Shown: in pieces, positions 29,824 through 38,200 of the stretch
How positions within the stretch are numbered: the first letter of the stretch is position 1
How the letters are laid out: each line of letters starts with the position of its first letter
Source of the DNA: RSA9 sp036381195
Lineage (GTDB): Bacteria > Gemmatimonadota > Gemmatimonadetes > Longimicrobiales > RSA9
Direction: 5' to 3'
NCBI GenBank assembly: GCA_036381195.1
Contig: DASVDH010000009.1
Span: 13,763-77,762 of the forward strand
DNA: 64,000 bases
Program-made: the position numbers and the translations under genes
The notes under the pieces: generated by a model
Told to the model about the DNA's origin: nothing
The model's input: only the letters and a program-made list of their open reading frames with translations
Database searches by the model: none

Positions 29824-30571
29824 GTGCCCTCGCGTCCTCCCGAGCGGCGCTGATCGACAGGCCGATGTTGTCGGGAGCCTCCGGGATCTTGATGTACGAG
29901 CCGACCTTCCAACGCGGGTGCTTCCAGAGACGCGTCGACGCGCCCCACTTGTGCATCCCGTTCGCGCGGCCGATATGCGCCCAGCCGGAGTATGAGCCGT
30001 AATAGTCGAAGCTCAGGCTCTCCAGCGTGTCCGTGTTCGTGATCTTGTGCTTCGTCGGGAGCCGCCGCCCGCGCAGGCCCGCGCCCGCCGTCCGCCGAGA
30101 GGCCGTCAGCCGCCGGAACTCGCTGATGCCGATCTGCCAGTAGCGCGTGTCCGCCTCACCCGGCTTCAGCGTCCGCCGGAGGCTCCGGATCGTCGCGAAC
30201 ATCCGCAGCTCCTCCGGCCCGCCCCACTGCACGGTCGCGGTCAGCTCGAACGGCGTCCGACTCCGCGCGATCGCGCTCAGGACCCGGCGCGCCTCCTGCG
30301 GATCGACGTACTGGATGAGGTACGGCCAGTCCCAGTCGATCGTCAGCGTCTCCAGGTCCGTCGTCCGCAGCTGCCGCGCCGTCACCGGCCCCTGCGCGGG
30401 AACGCTGAACTGCCCCGCCCGATGCGTCTGGAACTCGCGGTGCTCGAACGTCTCCTCGAAGGAGAACTCCCCGACGACGACCGGCAGGTAGAGCGGCATG
30501 CTCAGGACGCCCTTCGCCGTATACCCCTCCATCCGCGAGAAGCGGACCCGCAGCCCCCGGCCCCTAGCCAT
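29807..30571 (-). CDS. LysM-type baseplate protein (XkdP-like)
   Basis: 254 residues. The first 170 carry PLYLPVVVGEFSFEETFEHR, LTIDWDWPYLIQYVDPQEAR and RYWQIGISEFRRL. The C-terminal part is a LysM-like repeat (HKITNTDTLESLSFDYYGSY then WAHIGRANGMHKWGAST, and GSYIKIPEAPDN). LysM binds glycans and is usual in the protein between tape measure and hub of myoviruses. ATG overlaps the stop of the 31-residue zinc protein. Confidence 0.75.
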   Translation of the reverse strand: MARGRGLRVRFSRMEGYTAKGVLSMPLYLPVVVGEFSFEETFEHREFQTHRAGQFSVPAQGPVTARQLRTTDLETLTIDWDWPYLIQYVDPQEARRVLSAIARSRTPFELTATVQWGGPEELRMFATIRSLRRTLKPGEADTRYWQIGISEFRRLTASRRTAGAGLRGRRLPTKHKITNTDTLESLSFDYYGSYSGWAHIGRANGMHKWGASTRLWKHPRWKVGSYIKIPEAPDNIGLSISAAREDARARGQAA

Positions 30572-30659
30572 TGATCGCCCTCACCTTCTTGGCCTCGTGC
30601 GGGCAGGCCGGGAACTCGGCGAGCGGCTTCTCCTTGAGACACTTCGCGCAGCGCCTCAT
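30564..30659 (-). CDS. 31-residue zinc-finger-like miniprotein
   Basis: ATG overlaps the tape-measure TGA (ATGA) and its TAG overlaps the LysM gene start. The product is MRRCAKCLKEKPLAEFPACP then HEAKKVRAING: CxxC plus CPH, a likely metal knuckle. Tight coupling on both sides favours real translation, although it is too short for a confident family. Confidence 0.6.
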   Translation of the reverse strand: MRRCAKCLKEKPLAEFPACPHEAKKVRAING

Positions 30660-33600
30660 CCGTTGATCGCCTCCTCGCTCACCTGGTCACCGTTCAACGC
30701 CGCGAGGATCTTCTTCCCGACCGTCTCCGCGATCCGGTCAATGTCCTTCTCCGAGCGGACGTTGAAGTTCGCGCCCGCGAAGCTGACCGCCACGCCGCCG
30801 ATGTTCCGGACGCCGACGCTCAGCCGCCGGCGCGCCGCCCCGCCCGTCGCGCGGACGCCGATCCCGTCGCCCTGGAGCTTGCTCCCCCACGCATGCCGGG
30901 ACGCCGCCCACGGCGCGAGGCCGGACTGCTCGTACAGCACCTTCGCCGCCGCGAGGTTGATGTCCGGGTTCTTCAGCGCGTTCCGGGAGGTCGCGCCCGG
31001 CACGATCCCCCGGTGCAGCGGCCACATGATCTGCGTCCAGCCGGTCGCGCCGCTCGCGTTCATCGCCCCCGGATCCCCGCCGGACTCCGCCATGATGATC
31101 GCCTCGAAGATCGGCGGGAGGCCCGCCGCCCGGACCGCCTCCGCAATGCTCCCCGTCGCGCTGAACGCCGCGCCGCCACCCCGGCCGAGGTTCCGGTTGA
31201 TCGTCGCCTCCAGGCCGCGTGCGTACGCATCGCCAGCCGCCGTCGAGAGCGCGCCCGGCACGCCGCCGAGCCGAGAGCGCCGCGCCCGGAGGTTGACGCT
31301 CGCGCCAGCGTTGACGCCGCCCGGCACGCGGATCCCGCCGCCACCAGCGCCCGGAGCCGTATCCGCGATGTGCACGTGGTCGTAGTGGTCGGCGACCGCG
31401 TACGCCGCCGTCCGCTGGCCGTTCTTGATCGACCACCCGAGCGGACTGTGGATCAGCTCCTCGAGCTGGCTGCCGTACTTCCGCGCCATGTCCAGCGCGA
31501 AGCGCTTCATCGCGTCCGGAGGACCGGCAAGATCGAGCGCGTTTCCGGACGCGTGGTACGAGCGGTTCCCGTAGCTCGTCACCGACCCCGGACGCAGGCC
31601 GGAGGAGACGCGCAGGCCGTAGGACGCCGCCTCGTTCGCGTACTTCCCGAGGCCGGGGTTCGCGCCCATCAGGCTCCCGCCGGACATCGCGCCAGCCGCC
31701 CGGACCCGGTGCGCGTAGCGCCCGCCCGTCCGGTCCCCGAGGCCGTCACCGATCCCGTCGCCCATCGGCCCCCGCGCGCCCGATGCCCGATCGATCGAGT
31801 TCGGACCGATGCGCCCGCCGAGCCGGCCGGACTGCCGCGCCCGCTCAGGCCCAATGCTCGTGATGTTCTCCGCGCGCTGCTGACCGCGCCGCCCGCCGGA
31901 CTGCGCGCGGAACAGGGCGCGAGCCTCCCGCTCGCTATAGCCCATATCCCGCAGCGCGCCGATCGCGACGCTCCGCAGGCGCTGCCACTCCTCCGACGCC
32001 TCGTCAACGCCGCGCCGCGCCGCCGACGCGATCGCCGACCGGATCCGCCCCCACTCCTTCTCCGTCCCGACGTAGATCCGCCCGTTGATCGTCGCGATCC
32101 GCCGAGCCATGCCGTCGAAGCGGTTGATGATGCTCCGCTCGAGGTCGCCGACCTCGTCCTTGAGGCGATCGTTGCCGCGCGCCATCTCCCGCGCCCACTC
32201 CAGCTGCGCCGTCGCGAGGCCGCGCGCCCCGTGCGGACCCATCTTCGCGAGCTGCTGCCGCGTCTCCCGGATCGTCCGCCCGAACTCCGCCTCCGCGTTC
32301 GGGCCACCCGGCCGGCGGACCCGCCGCTCGTAGCCCTCCTGCAGCTCCCCGCCGATCCGCGCGCCACGGGACCGCGCCTCCTCCGCCCGCTGCGAGCGCA
32401 GGTCCCGCGCCATCTGCTTGCGGACCGCAATCTCCTCGCGGAACGCCGTTTGTACGTCGCGGATTCGGCGGGAGCGCTCCGCGCCCGAGCCGAAGTCGGC
32501 ACTATCATCGCCCCGGACCCCCCGGACACCCCAGCCCGCCTCCTCCAGGCGACGGATGTCCCCCCGCAAGCCAGCGAGGCTCGAGCCGCGCGACAGCTTC
32601 CCAATCTCGTCCTGCGCGTACGCCGAGGCCCGATCATCAAGCTGCCCGGCGGTCAGTGGACGGTTGATCAGGCCGAGAGTCGCGCCGCTCGCCGCGTTCT
32701 GTAGCCGCCCCCCGATCCCGCCCTCGTAGGCGAGGAAGTCCAGCGCGCCCATGATCCCCGCGACCGGCAGGTACGCCCGCGCCGCGCCGCCGAGCGCGCC
32801 CGCGCCGAGTCCGGCGAGATTCGTCGCGCCAAGACCCGCCGCCGCCGATGACAGCCGCCCGTAGCCGAAGCTTCGCGCCGTCCCGTACGTCCCGGCGATC
32901 CCCGCCATGCCGCCACGGATCCCGCGCCCGTACATGCCCGGCACCGCGCCACGACCGAACCCGCGCCCGGCAATGGCCCCGGCCCCCGCCGCCGCGCCAA
33001 CGCCACCCGCGCCGCCACCACCGCGCCCGCTAGCGCCACCCCGCGCCCCCCGGTAAGCCCCGTACGCGAGGGTGCCGACCCCCGGCGTCATCAGGCCGAG
33101 GCTGCCGACGAGGTCAACGAGCGCCGAGAAGCGGTCAAGCAGCGGGCCGAGATCATCACCGAGACGGCCCAACGCCTCGACAATCTCCCAGACCGCCGAG
33201 GCGAGCTGCTTCGCCGAGTCGACCGACCGCGCGAAGAACTCCCGGACCTCCTCCGGATGCCGCTCGATCCACAGCTCCCAGCGGCGGAACTGCGCGCTGA
33301 GGTCATCGACCGCCCGCTGTCCCTCCGGAGCGCCCGTCCCGAGGAGCGCGCCGAGCAGACCGCCGGTCCGGCCCGCGAGCCGCCCCCAGCTCCGCAGCTG
33401 ATCAAACATCCGCTCGATGCTCCGCCGCGTCTCGGAGATATCCCGCGTCCCCGTCGCCCAGCCGCGCGTCCACCGCTCGAGCCACTCCATCGACTCCCGG
33501 AAGAACGGCCGGCCCGCCTGGACGACGTTCAGGAACGCCTCCATGCCGTACTGAGTCCCGACGCGGACGCTGCCCAGGTTCTCGTCGAAGATCCCCGCGC

Positions 33601-34693
33601 CCATCCGGATCCCGCGCTGACCCATGCCGCCGCCGAGCCAGCTCCCGAACGCGTTGCCCTCTCGCGCGAGCGCCCCCGTCACGCGCTCGCTGCCGCGCGC
33701 CGCCGTCCCGAGCAGTTCGTTCCCGGTCCGGATCCCCCCAGCGAGCATCGAGACGTAGTTGCGTGCCGCCGGACGGCTCTCCCGCGTCCACCGGGCACGG
33801 ATCGCGTCCGTCATCCGCATCAGCTCGCGCGTGCCCTCCGGAGCCGCCGCCATCGCCTGGTCAAGCTCGCGCTTCGCCCGCGCCGCCTCCTTGCTCGTCC
33901 GCCCGTAGTCCGCCACCACGTCGCGGAACTTCGCCATCGCCTCATGCGCCTCGGTGATCTGCCCCTGCGCCGCCCGTCCGCCGAGGATGCCGAGGCCGAC
34001 GCCGCCCGCGAGGCCCGCCGCGCCGACCATGCCGAGCGCGCCCGCGCCGAGGAGGCCCGAACCCGCCGAGCCGATGATCGCGCCGGCCGCGCCGCCGCCG
34101 CGCACGACCGTCGGGAGGAGCAGGCCCGCGCCGAGCATCAGCGCACGCGGCGAGACGCTAAGCGGGCCGAAGTCAATCGAGCGGACCAGGCCCCCCTGGC
34201 CACCGCCGCCCCGGAAGCCGCCGCCACCCCCGCCGCCGCCGATCCCCCCGCCGCCGACGCGCGGAGTCGCGGACGCCCGCCCGAGCGAGTTGATCCGGGA
34301 GTGGAGCACCTCGACCTGCGCGATCGCCGCCGTGATCCCGTCCACGTCGATCTGCGGGCTGACGCGCTTCGCGCCGAGCATGTCCATCTTCGCCGCAAGC
34401 ACGTCGATCGCGCGGCCCTGCCGGTCCGCCTCCCGCCGGACGACCTGCGTCGTCGCGACCCACTCCCGCTGGACGCGCTCCATGTCATCGATCACGCCAC
34501 GGCGGAAGTCGCCCATCTCGCGGGCGTAGTCGCGCAGGCGCTGCCGATCCTGCTGGTCGCCCAGCCGGTCCATCTCCCGGCCGAGCCGGTCCATCTGCTC
34601 CTGCGTCCGGATGCCCTGGCGCTCAAGGTCCCGGAGGACCCGGAGCGCCGGAGCGTCCAGCTCATACCGACCGCGAACGGTTCCCACGGGCAT
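30656..34693 (-). CDS. Tape measure protein with peptidase and lytic transglycosylase domains
   Basis: 1345 residues, the longest tail gene. N-terminal 150: coiled coils (VLRDLERQGIRTQEQMDRLG). Gly/Ala-rich membrane-like stretches (GAGALGMVGAAGLAGGVGLG; GGGAGGVGAAAGAGAIAG) follow, as in other tape measures. Near residue 1075-1160 a zinc carboxypeptidase-like segment (SGLRPGSVTSYGNRSYHASG, NALDLAG, then HYDHVHIADTA) resembles M15/VanY. Near 1220-1310 an SLT fold: FEAIIMAESGGDPGAMNASG, TGWTQIMWPLHRG, LAAAKVLYEQSG. It sets tail length and opens peptidoglycan on entry. Confidence 0.88.
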   Translation of the reverse strand: MPVGTVRGRYELDAPALRVLRDLERQGIRTQEQMDRLGREMDRLGDQQDRQRLRDYAREMGDFRRGVIDDMERVQREWVATTQVVRREADRQGRAIDVLAAKMDMLGAKRVSPQIDVDGITAAIAQVEVLHSRINSLGRASATPRVGGGGIGGGGGGGGFRGGGGQGGLVRSIDFGPLSVSPRALMLGAGLLLPTVVRGGGAAGAIIGSAGSGLLGAGALGMVGAAGLAGGVGLGILGGRAAQGQITEAHEAMAKFRDVVADYGRTSKEAARAKRELDQAMAAAPEGTRELMRMTDAIRARWTRESRPAARNYVSMLAGGIRTGNELLGTAARGSERVTGALAREGNAFGSWLGGGMGQRGIRMGAGIFDENLGSVRVGTQYGMEAFLNVVQAGRPFFRESMEWLERWTRGWATGTRDISETRRSIERMFDQLRSWGRLAGRTGGLLGALLGTGAPEGQRAVDDLSAQFRRWELWIERHPEEVREFFARSVDSAKQLASAVWEIVEALGRLGDDLGPLLDRFSALVDLVGSLGLMTPGVGTLAYGAYRGARGGASGRGGGGAGGVGAAAGAGAIAGRGFGRGAVPGMYGRGIRGGMAGIAGTYGTARSFGYGRLSSAAAGLGATNLAGLGAGALGGAARAYLPVAGIMGALDFLAYEGGIGGRLQNAASGATLGLINRPLTAGQLDDRASAYAQDEIGKLSRGSSLAGLRGDIRRLEEAGWGVRGVRGDDSADFGSGAERSRRIRDVQTAFREEIAVRKQMARDLRSQRAEEARSRGARIGGELQEGYERRVRRPGGPNAEAEFGRTIRETRQQLAKMGPHGARGLATAQLEWAREMARGNDRLKDEVGDLERSIINRFDGMARRIATINGRIYVGTEKEWGRIRSAIASAARRGVDEASEEWQRLRSVAIGALRDMGYSEREARALFRAQSGGRRGQQRAENITSIGPERARQSGRLGGRIGPNSIDRASGARGPMGDGIGDGLGDRTGGRYAHRVRAAGAMSGGSLMGANPGLGKYANEAASYGLRVSSGLRPGSVTSYGNRSYHASGNALDLAGPPDAMKRFALDMARKYGSQLEELIHSPLGWSIKNGQRTAAYAVADHYDHVHIADTAPGAGGGGIRVPGGVNAGASVNLRARRSRLGGVPGALSTAAGDAYARGLEATINRNLGRGGGAAFSATGSIAEAVRAAGLPPIFEAIIMAESGGDPGAMNASGATGWTQIMWPLHRGIVPGATSRNALKNPDINLAAAKVLYEQSGLAPWAASRHAWGSKLQGDGIGVRATGGAARRRLSVGVRNIGGVAVSFAGANFNVRSEKDIDRIAETVGKKILAALNGDQVSEEAING

Positions 34694-34694
34694 G

Positions 34695-34832
34695 TCAGCG
34701 ACCCTCCCGCTTGATCGGCAGGTTGGGGACGATCTGCGCGCGCCCCGTCCGGCTCCGCGTCAGGCCGAGAGCGAAGCAGCCCTCGCCGTCGACGAAGCCC
34801 GCAAACCACGCACCATCACGTCCGACAGGCAC
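34695..34832 (-). pseudogene. LAGLIDADG homing endonuclease N-terminal fragment
   Basis: 45 residues from a GTG that overlaps the TAG of the frameshifted tail-chaperone frame. WFAGFVDGEGCFALGLTRSR then TGRAQIVPNL is the first helix (GFVDGEGCF = LAGLIDADG motif) and first strands of a homing endonuclease; families run 150 residues or more. The reading then stops (KREGR-TGA) two bases before the tape-measure ATG. It appears to be a decayed remnant, though translation could still couple into the tape measure gene. Confidence 0.65.
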
Positions 34833-35616
34833 TAGTCCTCGTCCTTCCCCTTGCTAAGCGCCTCGACGAGCTGATACGCCGCCTGCTCGCGCTCAGCTGC
34901 CGCGTACGCGAACGCGGTCAGCACGGCGTGATGCCTAGACGGCCACATCGGCTCCCCCTCGCGCGCAGGACGCCCGAAGTACGCCTCGAACGGGTCGACG
35001 CCCCGGAAGCGCCACTGCGCGTAGAGGAGGAACGTCTCACCGCCTAGCTCGAGGAGTTTCCCACTGCCGCCACCAGCGACCGCTGCGCGCTCCCGACGCG
35101 ATCCGAGGAGTACGCCGCGAGCTGCCGGACCTCGCGCTCGATGCCCTGGAGGATGCCCGGCTGGTACTTGAACCGGGTCGCGATGCCCGCGACCGCGCCG
35201 GCGGGATGGTTGCCGACCAGCTCCGGCACCGTGACCTTCCGGCCCGTCTCGTCGGTGACGTACTCGACTGCCTCGTTGAAGACCGCCGCGTTGTACTGGA
35301 GGACGTTGAGCTTGCTGAACGGCCCGTCGCCGATCCGGTGCTCCTCCTCCAGCGCCTCGAGCCGCGCGCCGTCGACCTGGTGGATGTGCGCGCTCATGTC
35401 CTTCAGGCCGTCCGGCGTCTCGAACTTGAACGGCACGTCGTGCTCGAGCCGGGTCGTCGCCCCGAGCAGCCAGTCGAGCGCGGACTTCTCCTCGACGATC
35501 GCCTTCGTGTTCCCCTGCGACGCCTCGATGACGGACGGCGGAGCGTCCTGCGGGAGGCCCGGAACGCCGTGGCCCTCCGGCTCAGGCGTGGACTGGTTCT
35601 GCGCTGCGGCTTCCAT
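34832..35616 (-). CDS. Tail assembly chaperone, -1 frameshift (gpGT-type) product
   Basis: The 190-residue first frame shifts -1 at the slippery heptamer (35056-35062) into a second frame reading GKLLELGGETFLLYAQWRFR, GVDPFEAYFGRPAREGEPMW and ending ALSKGKDED at the TAG 34832-34834. The extension is about 74 residues and has no start codon of its own in a sensible place. This reproduces the conserved lambda G/GT arrangement upstream of tape measure genes; the long form binds the tape measure during tail assembly. Confidence 0.85.
35044..35616 (-). CDS. Tail assembly chaperone (gpG-type)
   Basis: 190 residues ending VAAVGNSSS at TAG. MEAAAQNQSTPEPEGHGVPG is a disordered start; TRLEHDVPFKFETPDGLKDM, LQYNAAVFNEAVEYVTDETG and RFKYQPGILQGIEREVRQLA form a helical domain. 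It is the unshifted, more abundant form. It overlaps the preceding 106-residue gene by 35 bases and precedes the tape measure as in most tailed phages. Confidence 0.8.
   Translation of the reverse strand: MEAAAQNQSTPEPEGHGVPGLPQDAPPSVIEASQGNTKAIVEEKSALDWLLGATTRLEHDVPFKFETPDGLKDMSAHIHQVDGARLEALEEEHRIGDGPFSKLNVLQYNAAVFNEAVEYVTDETGRKVTVPELVGNHPAGAVAGIATRFKYQPGILQGIEREVRQLAAYSSDRVGSAQRSLVAAVGNSSS
35056..35062 (-). promoter_or_regulatory. Programmed -1 ribosomal frameshift site
   Basis: In the zero frame ..GTG-GGA-AAC.. the heptamer G-GGA-AAC (GGGAAAC) has the X-XXY-YYZ form and differs only in the last base from lambda's GGGAAAG. The zero-frame stop lies three codons later, and the -1 frame stays open for over 70 codons. 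Confidence 0.85.
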
Positions 35617-35902
35617 CGCGATCCTCCTCTGGATCTTCGGTGGCCGGGGCCGTGACGCGAGCCTCGGTCGGCGTAGTTCCGCCGAGGCCGGAGGTCTGGT
35701 CCCCGTTCTTGATGATGCGGGCGAGCAAGCGCTCGATCCCGTAGAGCCGGACCACTCGGTCCAGCAAGCTCTCTCCGACGCGGTGCTTCGCCTGCACCGC
35801 CGTCATCTCGGCGAGAAGCTGGCGCGTCCCCCACCCGGAGGGACGCGCCGCGATCTTCTCGGCGAGGTCATGCCAAGCCGACTCGTAGTCGACCGTGGCC
35901 AT
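35582..35902 (-). CDS. Hypothetical tail protein
   Basis: 106 residues: MATVDYESAWHDLAEKIAAR, QLLAEMTAVQAKHRVGESLL, RVVRLYGIERLLARIIKNGD and a disordered acidic tail. Helical N-terminal two thirds. It lies between tube and tail chaperones and overlaps the latter by 35 bases, so it is probably another assembly factor. Confidence 0.6.
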   Translation of the reverse strand: MATVDYESAWHDLAEKIAARPSGWGTRQLLAEMTAVQAKHRVGESLLDRVVRLYGIERLLARIIKNGDQTSGLGGTTPTEARVTAPATEDPEEDRDGSRSAEPVHA

Positions 35903-35917
35903 GCGGCCCCGCCTCCG

Positions 35918-36430
35918 CTACGCCGACTCGGCGTAGACCGCGACCCCGTTCGCGGTGTACTCGAACGCGTGGAGCGGCCGAGCCTCCTCGAACTGGAACT
36001 CGACATCCCTCTCGAGGATGTTGTTCCCCTGGTCGTGGCCCCCGTCGTAGCCGAAGATCGTGCAGTTGACGAGGACCCACTGCGAGTAGTCGGCCGCGCC
36101 GATGTCATCGATCTTCTCGACGATGTTGAACGTCGGGAAGACCGCGCTCGTGCGGTCGCCCTCGCGGCGGGCCTTGAACCAGCGGTAGACGAACAGCCGC
36201 CAGCGGTCGTCCACGTCGTGGTAGCGGAACGAGCCACGGCCCGCCTCGCCACCCGGCTTGCTGCCGTCGCGCCACGTGCCGGGGATCGGGACGGTGATGT
36301 TCTCCGCCGTCTCCCCCCACGTGAGCGAGGCAATCTCGCCGTGCATGTTCGGCCCGATCCAGACCTGGCCGGCGCGACCGGAGCGCCGCTGGTGGGCCTT
36401 CAGATTCGCGGTCGGTCCCGGAAACGGCAT
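35918..36430 (-). CDS. Tail tube protein
   Basis: 170 residues: GQVWIGPNMHGEIASLTWGE, TAENITVPIPGTWRDGSKPG, RLFVYRWFKARREGDRTSAV, NIVEKIDDIGAADYSQWVLV and NILERDVEFQFEEARPLHAF. The beta-strand pattern and the place directly after the sheath gene fit the XkdM-type tube of contractile tails. ATG overlaps the sheath stop. Confidence 0.75.
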   Translation of the reverse strand: MPFPGPTANLKAHQRRSGRAGQVWIGPNMHGEIASLTWGETAENITVPIPGTWRDGSKPGGEAGRGSFRYHDVDDRWRLFVYRWFKARREGDRTSAVFPTFNIVEKIDDIGAADYSQWVLVNCTIFGYDGGHDQGNNILERDVEFQFEEARPLHAFEYTANGVAVYAESA

Positions 36431-37893
36431 CAGCGGACCCTCCCCTGGCCGACGAGGTACTTGACGGTTCGAGTCGGCTTGAAGCCGAACTCATACGGGA
36501 TCGTGCTGTCGTCCCCGCCCGGACCGGACGGATGGACGTAGACCTGGATCCCGGCAGGCTCGATGAGGTTGTCGGCGACGTACTCGTTGATGACGTTCGT
36601 GACCTCCACCTGGACCGCATCGCGCGTGTCCTGGGTGTTCGTCACGTCGCCGACGATGCGCTCGTCGCCCCACTTGGTGATGCGCCGCTGGATCGTGTCC
36701 AGCAGCCCGATGATGCGCGGCTCCGAGAACAGCTCGTACGGCTTCCCCGCGACGTTCCGCGCGTTGAACGTCGTCACGCCCTCCGCGATCGCCAGCTCGC
36801 TCTCCGCGCGGTTGACCCGCTTGAACGAGGTGACGCCGCCGTTGCGGAGCGCGACGAGTTCCTGGTAGTCCGGGAGCGTGTCGCCGACCGGCGAGAGGCC
36901 CCCGAAGTCCGCGTTCGTCAGCGACGACTTCAGGCCGCGCGCCGCGAGGACGCCGGCCGCACGCGGCGCGAGCTGCGCCGTGCTCAGATCCTTCCCGAGC
37001 ATGTCGTCGTGGTAGACGCCGACGCCGAGCCGGATCAGGTGCTCATCCCGCGCGAGCGCCGCGTCCGCGATCGCCGCGTCGACCGTCTCGTCCGCCGCGC
37101 CGCCGAAGACGCCGCGCATCGGGAGCATGTTCTGCGCCATCGTCTGCAGCCACGCCCGCAGCTGCGCCTTGATCCCGACGTCGACGAGGTTGAACGGGGA
37201 GAAGATCCCCGCCTCCGCGAACTCGAGCGCCGTCTGCGCGGACAGCCACTCCGCCGCCGTCAGCACGTCGCCGTTATTCCCCCCGCCCAGCGGGAAGGTG
37301 CCGTGCGCGAGCGCGACCCCCGTCGCCGGAGACGCCGCCGTGACCCACGCGGACGGACGAGCGTTGATCGCCGCCGCGAGCGCCGCCACGTCCCCCTCTG
37401 GGTACGTGTACCGCTCGATCGTTGCGCCCTGGAAGAGCACCCGGAGCCGGTCGTTGCCCGCCGACGCCGGATCGTCCTCGTGGACGACCGAGATGTCGTT
37501 GCCGCGCGTCCCCTTGTAGATCGCGGTCAGGACCAGCGAGTCCGCCGCCGCCGTGTTGTCGAGCGTGGCGGTGGCCTCCGCCGCCGCGCCCGTCGCCATG
37601 CGGTACGGGATCACGCCGCCCGCGCCGCCGCCGCCCGTGACGCCCATGCCGAGAAGCGCCCCGGCGATCGCGTCATGCCCCGGCGTATCGCCGTTGCCGA
37701 ACTTCCCGACGAACTGCGGGTAGTTCAGGACGACCGACTCGCGAAGCGGGACCTCGGATCCCATCGGACCCCAGTCGTGGACGATCGGGATGACGACGAC
37801 CTCACCGAACGTCGGCGGGATCGTGCGCGACTCCTCACCGAGCCAGTGGAGGACGGACGCCGGAAGCTCCGGCTTCGGGACGAGGACCGTCAT
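36430..37893 (-). CDS. Tail sheath protein
   Basis: 487 residues. PPTFGEVVVIPIVHDWGPMG and YPQFVGKFGNGDTPGHDAIA, then GTRGNDISVVHEDDPASA at the N-terminus; the conserved C-terminal part has TSFKRVNRAESELAIAEGVT, RIIGLLDTIQRRITKWGDER, QVEVTNVINEYVADNLIEPA and IPYEFGFKPTRTVKYLVG. These match sheath proteins, whose contraction drives the tube through the envelope. This gene is the strongest evidence that the phage is a myovirus. Confidence 0.9.
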   Translation of the reverse strand: MTVLVPKPELPASVLHWLGEESRTIPPTFGEVVVIPIVHDWGPMGSEVPLRESVVLNYPQFVGKFGNGDTPGHDAIAGALLGMGVTGGGGAGGVIPYRMATGAAAEATATLDNTAAADSLVLTAIYKGTRGNDISVVHEDDPASAGNDRLRVLFQGATIERYTYPEGDVAALAAAINARPSAWVTAASPATGVALAHGTFPLGGGNNGDVLTAAEWLSAQTALEFAEAGIFSPFNLVDVGIKAQLRAWLQTMAQNMLPMRGVFGGAADETVDAAIADAALARDEHLIRLGVGVYHDDMLGKDLSTAQLAPRAAGVLAARGLKSSLTNADFGGLSPVGDTLPDYQELVALRNGGVTSFKRVNRAESELAIAEGVTTFNARNVAGKPYELFSEPRIIGLLDTIQRRITKWGDERIVGDVTNTQDTRDAVQVEVTNVINEYVADNLIEPAGIQVYVHPSGPGGDDSTIPYEFGFKPTRTVKYLVGQGRVR

Positions 37894-38159
37894 GCGGCAC
37901 CATCCAGCGGCTCGATCTTCACGGACGTGTGCTCGCGGACCAGCTCAGAGGCTTCCGCGAGGATGAACGTCTTGCGGGACGCCGGCGCGCGGCCGAGCGC
38001 TCCCTGGACGATCAGCGGGTTGACCTTCAGAAGGGACCGGGCACCCTCGACCAGCTGGTCGCGGTCGTACCGGGCCTCCTCCACGGGGTTCTCGGCGGTC
38101 GGCTTCTGCTGTTCGGCGTCAGCCTTGCGCGGAGTCTTCGGACGCGTCTCCTCGGACAT
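37890..38159 (-). CDS. Small protein starting the tail operon
   Basis: 89 residues: hydrophilic Lys/Glu/Pro N-terminus, then VEEARYDRDQLVEGARSLLK, VNPLIVQGALGRAPASRKTF and ILAEASELVREHTSV. In many actinophages a protein of this size precedes the sheath; function unknown. ATG only 8 bases after the -10 of promoter 38168-38195 and no Shine-Dalgarno, so a leaderless mRNA is expected. Confidence 0.65.
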   Translation of the reverse strand: MSEETRPKTPRKADAEQQKPTAENPVEEARYDRDQLVEGARSLLKVNPLIVQGALGRAPASRKTFILAEASELVREHTSVKIEPLDGAA

Positions 38160-38167
38160 TGGGACGG

Positions 38168-38195
38168 ATCGTAAGTCCGCCCCGAGAGTGAAACC
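38168..38195 (-). promoter_or_regulatory. Late promoter of the tail operon (leaderless)
   Basis: -35 GGTTTC (38190-38195), spacer of exactly 16, -10 TACGAT (38168-38173), ATG 8 bases downstream. The -35 is preceded by CTGA, as at 45275 and 52217. Confidence 0.78.
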
Positions 38196-38200
38196 TCAGC

